Source: Bacteroidales bacterium
Lineage (GTDB): Bacteria > Bacteroidota > Bacteroidia > Bacteroidales > GCA-2748055
Assembly: GCA_024763595.1 (NCBI GenBank)
Contig: JANTFK010000122.1
Span: 1 to 8,365, forward strand
Length of the DNA stretch: 8,365 nt
Direction of reading: 5' to 3'
Positions 6,102 to 8,365 of this stretch are shown here, piece after piece; the stretch's first letter is position 1; each line of letters opens with the position of its first letter. The translations under genes were made by a program, and so were the position numbers. The notes under the pieces are model-generated. The model was not told the origin of the DNA. It did no database searches and worked only from the letters and a program-made list of their open reading frames with translations.

Positions 6102-8249
6102 ATGCATTTAAGGAGTATTTTCAACCTGCCTGCTGCGCTGCTGCTGGGAGTAATGTTTTGCTGCGAGGGTACAGCATTGTGCGATAGTGAACCTGTTCAA
6201 TGGGCCGATTCCCTGCAAAGCGGTGCCGGGGAGTTTTATGATGCGGGTTTTGTGCAGAGGCTCATGAAGAAAAGCAACAACGAGGTGGCGCTGTTTGATA
6301 TGGACCTGATTGAAAATGATGCCCCCGGTTCCGGCGAGAGCTATAAGGGCGTGGACAGGGACACCATCTGGGGGGATCACATGGCCAGAAAGATCCTTTC
6401 CATTGATGATACCCGTACACATAAAGCCTATCTGGTGGTCTACAATTATCAAACGGGTGATTATCCGTTATCCATTGAGGTCAACGGCAAGCAAACCACG
6501 CTGGAAGCATGGGATGTGGAACAGAATTACAAGAGTTATATATGGAAAGAGTTCCCTGGTGAATGGCTCAGGGAAGGCGATAATACCTTTACACTCTCCT
6601 GCCCCGATGCAGATGGCCCGGAGGAGGGTTGGGTGCTCTATCTCTCCAGGGCTGACGAGTTTGAGCAGGGAGGCGGGGATCCGGCCCATGTGGGGGAGAC
6701 TTCATTCAAATCGACCAACGGGGGGAAATCATGGAAAGAGAGCCCTTTTGGCCCGTCGGGAGATACACGTGCCGAGTATGCCATCCGGGTAAGCATGGAC
6801 AGGTATGTTAAGGAGGGCTGGCTGGCCAGCCCGGTGATTGATATCTGGCGATGTGGTTCGGAAGCATTCTTTGTCAGGCAGCGCCGCATCCGGAAACTGG
6901 ATATCAACCTTCAGGGAGAGGTGCCCGGGGGAACACATATCCGTTATTATATAAGGCGTGGAACCTCCCCCGACCCTTACGCTGATACCTGGGAGGATTA
7001 CCGGTTGATGGGAGAGGGAGCAGAGGTGCAGTGGAACTCGGGAAGTTCGGAGATAAATCCCCGTTATATTCAGATCCGGGCTGTTTTATCCACAGATGAC
7101 CCACGCCTGAGCCCCGTATTTAAGTCTGCTTCTGTCCGGGTTGAGGAGTACCGGCGTTTCCCCATACCTGAACTGAATAATATCGGGGTGATCAGCCTCT
7201 ATAATCCGGAGGTCGAATACTCTTCCTATAACTGGGAGTGGGAATCCTGGGACCGTCCTGAATTTCAGGTATTGCGCGAACGCGAAAATCTGGATGAGTA
7301 CCTGGCCGGTGCCCGGACACAGTTTGAGAAGCAGGTAAGGTTGCTTGAATATGCTTCAGAGCGCTGGAACTGGACCTATCCCGTGGAGGATTATCCTGAG
7401 TGGGATGCACTCTCTATCGTGAATCGGATCAATAAAGCAGGCGGCGGAGGCATGTGCATCCAGCACAATAATTTCCTGGCCGGCCTCTGCATGGCCTATG
7501 GCTGGCAGGCACGCCTGGTCAATATGGATTCCCATGAGGTGTGTGAGGTGTGGAACGACGACCTGGCCAAATGGATATATCTGGATGCCTCTTATAACCA
7601 CTACCTGTGGGATGCAGCGAGTATAGAACCCCTGAGCCTGCTGGATATACACAGGAAGTACCTGGAATTCTTCTATCCCGGGAAAAGCATCCGGTGGAAG
7701 ACCTTCAACGGTGCCGATTTTGACCCGGCAACGATGGATGCCGGCCTGGGGAGGGGGTCTCTTTCCCATCATTTCCGTTCCACGATGGGTGGTTTCTTCA
7801 ATGCGGCGTTTATGCGGCTGGTACCGCGCAACAACTGGTACGAAAAGCCGTACCCCCGCCCTGCAACCCATGGCATGGATGTATGGCCCTGGAACGGTTA
7901 CGTGAACTGGTATGACGACCAGACTCCGCCTTTGAAGCAGTATACGTGGTATACTGACCGAAAGCGTGATCTCTGGCCAACGCTGAATACCGTACACATC
8001 CATGCTACATCCGGTCCGCCTAAAGACCGTCTTTTCCTGGAGTTTGAGACCTACACGCCCAATTTCAGCCATTTTGAGGTCAATACCGATGACGCTGGCT
8101 GGCGGAAGGTTCCGGCCAGCTGGACCTGGCTGCTTCGTTCTGGCAGGAACAAACTCCAGGTCAGGTCCGTTTCAAAAATGGGAGTGACCGGTAAACCATC
8201 CGTTATCGAACTTAATTATGCAGATGTTCAGTTTGAAACAACATTTTAA
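6102..8249 (+). CDS. Exported multidomain protein with transglutaminase-like Cys-His-Asp core
   Basis: A 715-residue protein. An N-terminal signal (Arg4, hydrophobic 9-20, possible cut after GTA at 25) places it in the periplasm or outside. Residues about 105-185 form a beta-rich module with an EVNGK turn (126-130), like a galactose-binding-type jelly roll. Residues about 240-348 form a second beta-rich segment (SPVIDIW, then RYIQIRAVLSTDDPRLSPVF). The transglutaminase-like core follows: AGGGGMCIQHNNFLAGLC (446-463) with Cys452, then DSHEVCEVW (476-484) with His478, and WIYLDAS (491-497) with Asp495, in the normal order and spacing of the triad. The C-terminal 90 residues (LFLEFETY to KPSVIELNY) look like an Ig/Fn3-type sandwich. 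Bacterial members of this superfamily can be proteases, amidases or cross-linkers; which applies here is not visible. Start: ATG 6102 is preferred over the in-frame TTG at 6072, which would only add ten residues before the signal. No Shine-Dalgarno is seen upstream; AGGAG at 6111-6115 lies after the start. Confidence 0.85.
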   Translation: MHLRSIFNLPAALLLGVMFCCEGTALCDSEPVQWADSLQSGAGEFYDAGFVQRLMKKSNNEVALFDMDLIENDAPGSGESYKGVDRDTIWGDHMARKILSIDDTRTHKAYLVVYNYQTGDYPLSIEVNGKQTTLEAWDVEQNYKSYIWKEFPGEWLREGDNTFTLSCPDADGPEEGWVLYLSRADEFEQGGGDPAHVGETSFKSTNGGKSWKESPFGPSGDTRAEYAIRVSMDRYVKEGWLASPVIDIWRCGSEAFFVRQRRIRKLDINLQGEVPGGTHIRYYIRRGTSPDPYADTWEDYRLMGEGAEVQWNSGSSEINPRYIQIRAVLSTDDPRLSPVFKSASVRVEEYRRFPIPELNNIGVISLYNPEVEYSSYNWEWESWDRPEFQVLRERENLDEYLAGARTQFEKQVRLLEYASERWNWTYPVEDYPEWDALSIVNRINKAGGGGMCIQHNNFLAGLCMAYGWQARLVNMDSHEVCEVWNDDLAKWIYLDASYNHYLWDAASIEPLSLLDIHRKYLEFFYPGKSIRWKTFNGADFDPATMDAGLGRGSLSHHFRSTMGGFFNAAFMRLVPRNNWYEKPYPRPATHGMDVWPWNGYVNWYDDQTPPLKQYTWYTDRKRDLWPTLNTVHIHATSGPPKDRLFLEFETYTPNFSHFEVNTDDAGWRKVPASWTWLLRSGRNKLQVRSVSKMGVTGKPSVIELNYADVQFETTF

Positions 8250-8271
8250 CATGGGTTCAACTTGACAGGGG

Positions 8272-8291
8272 CACAACATTTGCTTGTTGTG
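8272..8291 (+). terminator. Small hairpin after the transglutaminase-like gene, weak terminator candidate
   Basis: Perfect 7-base arms CACAACA (8272-8278) and TGTTGTG (8285-8291) enclose the 6-base loop TTTGCT, beginning 22 bases after the stop codon. The place is right for a terminator, but the stem is short and only moderately GC-rich, and no T-run follows (GTACGAACAG). It could equally be an mRNA 3'-end stabiliser or chance. Nothing else was recognised in the final 116 bases of the window. Confidence 0.22.
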
Positions 8292-8365
8292 GTACGAACA
8301 GAAACGGATCTTGAATTGTTTAGTACCTGAGATATTGTTAATCACAGAATCTGACGCTAAATTAT

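Noticed and set aside
6111..6115. AGGAG resembling a Shine-Dalgarno sequence
   Set aside because: It lies downstream of ATG 6102, and no in-frame ATG, GTG or TTG follows at usable spacing; the next ATG (6153) would cut into the signal peptide.
7356..8072. 238-codon open frame on the minus strand
   Set aside because: It lies wholly opposite the transglutaminase-like gene, has no recognisable motifs, and its sequence is explained as the complement of a GC-rich coding region.

Overview
The window looks like part of a glycan-utilisation or catabolic gene cluster from a member of the Bacteroidota, probably a Bacteroidales/Marinilabiliales-type organism. The evidence is a predicted lipoprotein of the glycosyl hydrolase family 106-like type, a fragment of the carboxypeptidase-regulatory-like domain that typically opens SusC/TonB-dependent receptors, several exported enzymes with Sec-type signal peptides, and starts without good Shine-Dalgarno sequences. 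No tRNA, rRNA, CRISPR array or insertion sequence is visible.

Layout: (1) A plus-strand run, about 1-2861, holds three tightly packed genes. First comes the C-terminal end of a protein with the tail typical of large secreted glycoside hydrolases (cut by the left edge). Nine bases later starts an exported neutral-ceramidase-like metal-dependent hydrolase. A nitrilase-superfamily amidase follows, overlapping the ceramidase-like gene by 26 bases. This is very probably one operon. (2) A minus-strand gene, 2827-5649, encodes a 940-residue GH106-like (alpha-L-rhamnosidase-type) lipoprotein. Its 3' end overlaps the end of the nitrilase gene by 35 bases, tail to tail. (3) Positions 5650-6101 hold no intact gene: an AT-rich leader region with a short dyad, and a 79-codon minus-strand remnant of a carboxypeptidase-regulatory-like domain. 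(4) A plus-strand gene, 6102-8249, encodes an exported 715-residue multidomain protein with a transglutaminase-like Cys-His-Asp core between beta-rich domains. (5) The last 116 bases hold only a small hairpin.

How the genes may work together (inference): two glycoside hydrolase-type proteins stand beside three amide-bond enzymes of unrelated folds (ceramidase-type metal amidase, nitrilase-type Cys amidase, transglutaminase-like Cys enzyme). This would suit breakdown of a glycan that carries amide links, such as a glycolipid, N-acylated sugar or glycopeptide. Exported enzymes would cut outside the cytoplasm and the nitrilase-family enzyme would process a small amide product inside. The substrate cannot be read from the sequence. 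Each protein belongs to a recognisable family; what is unusual is the combination, plus some details listed in the findings.
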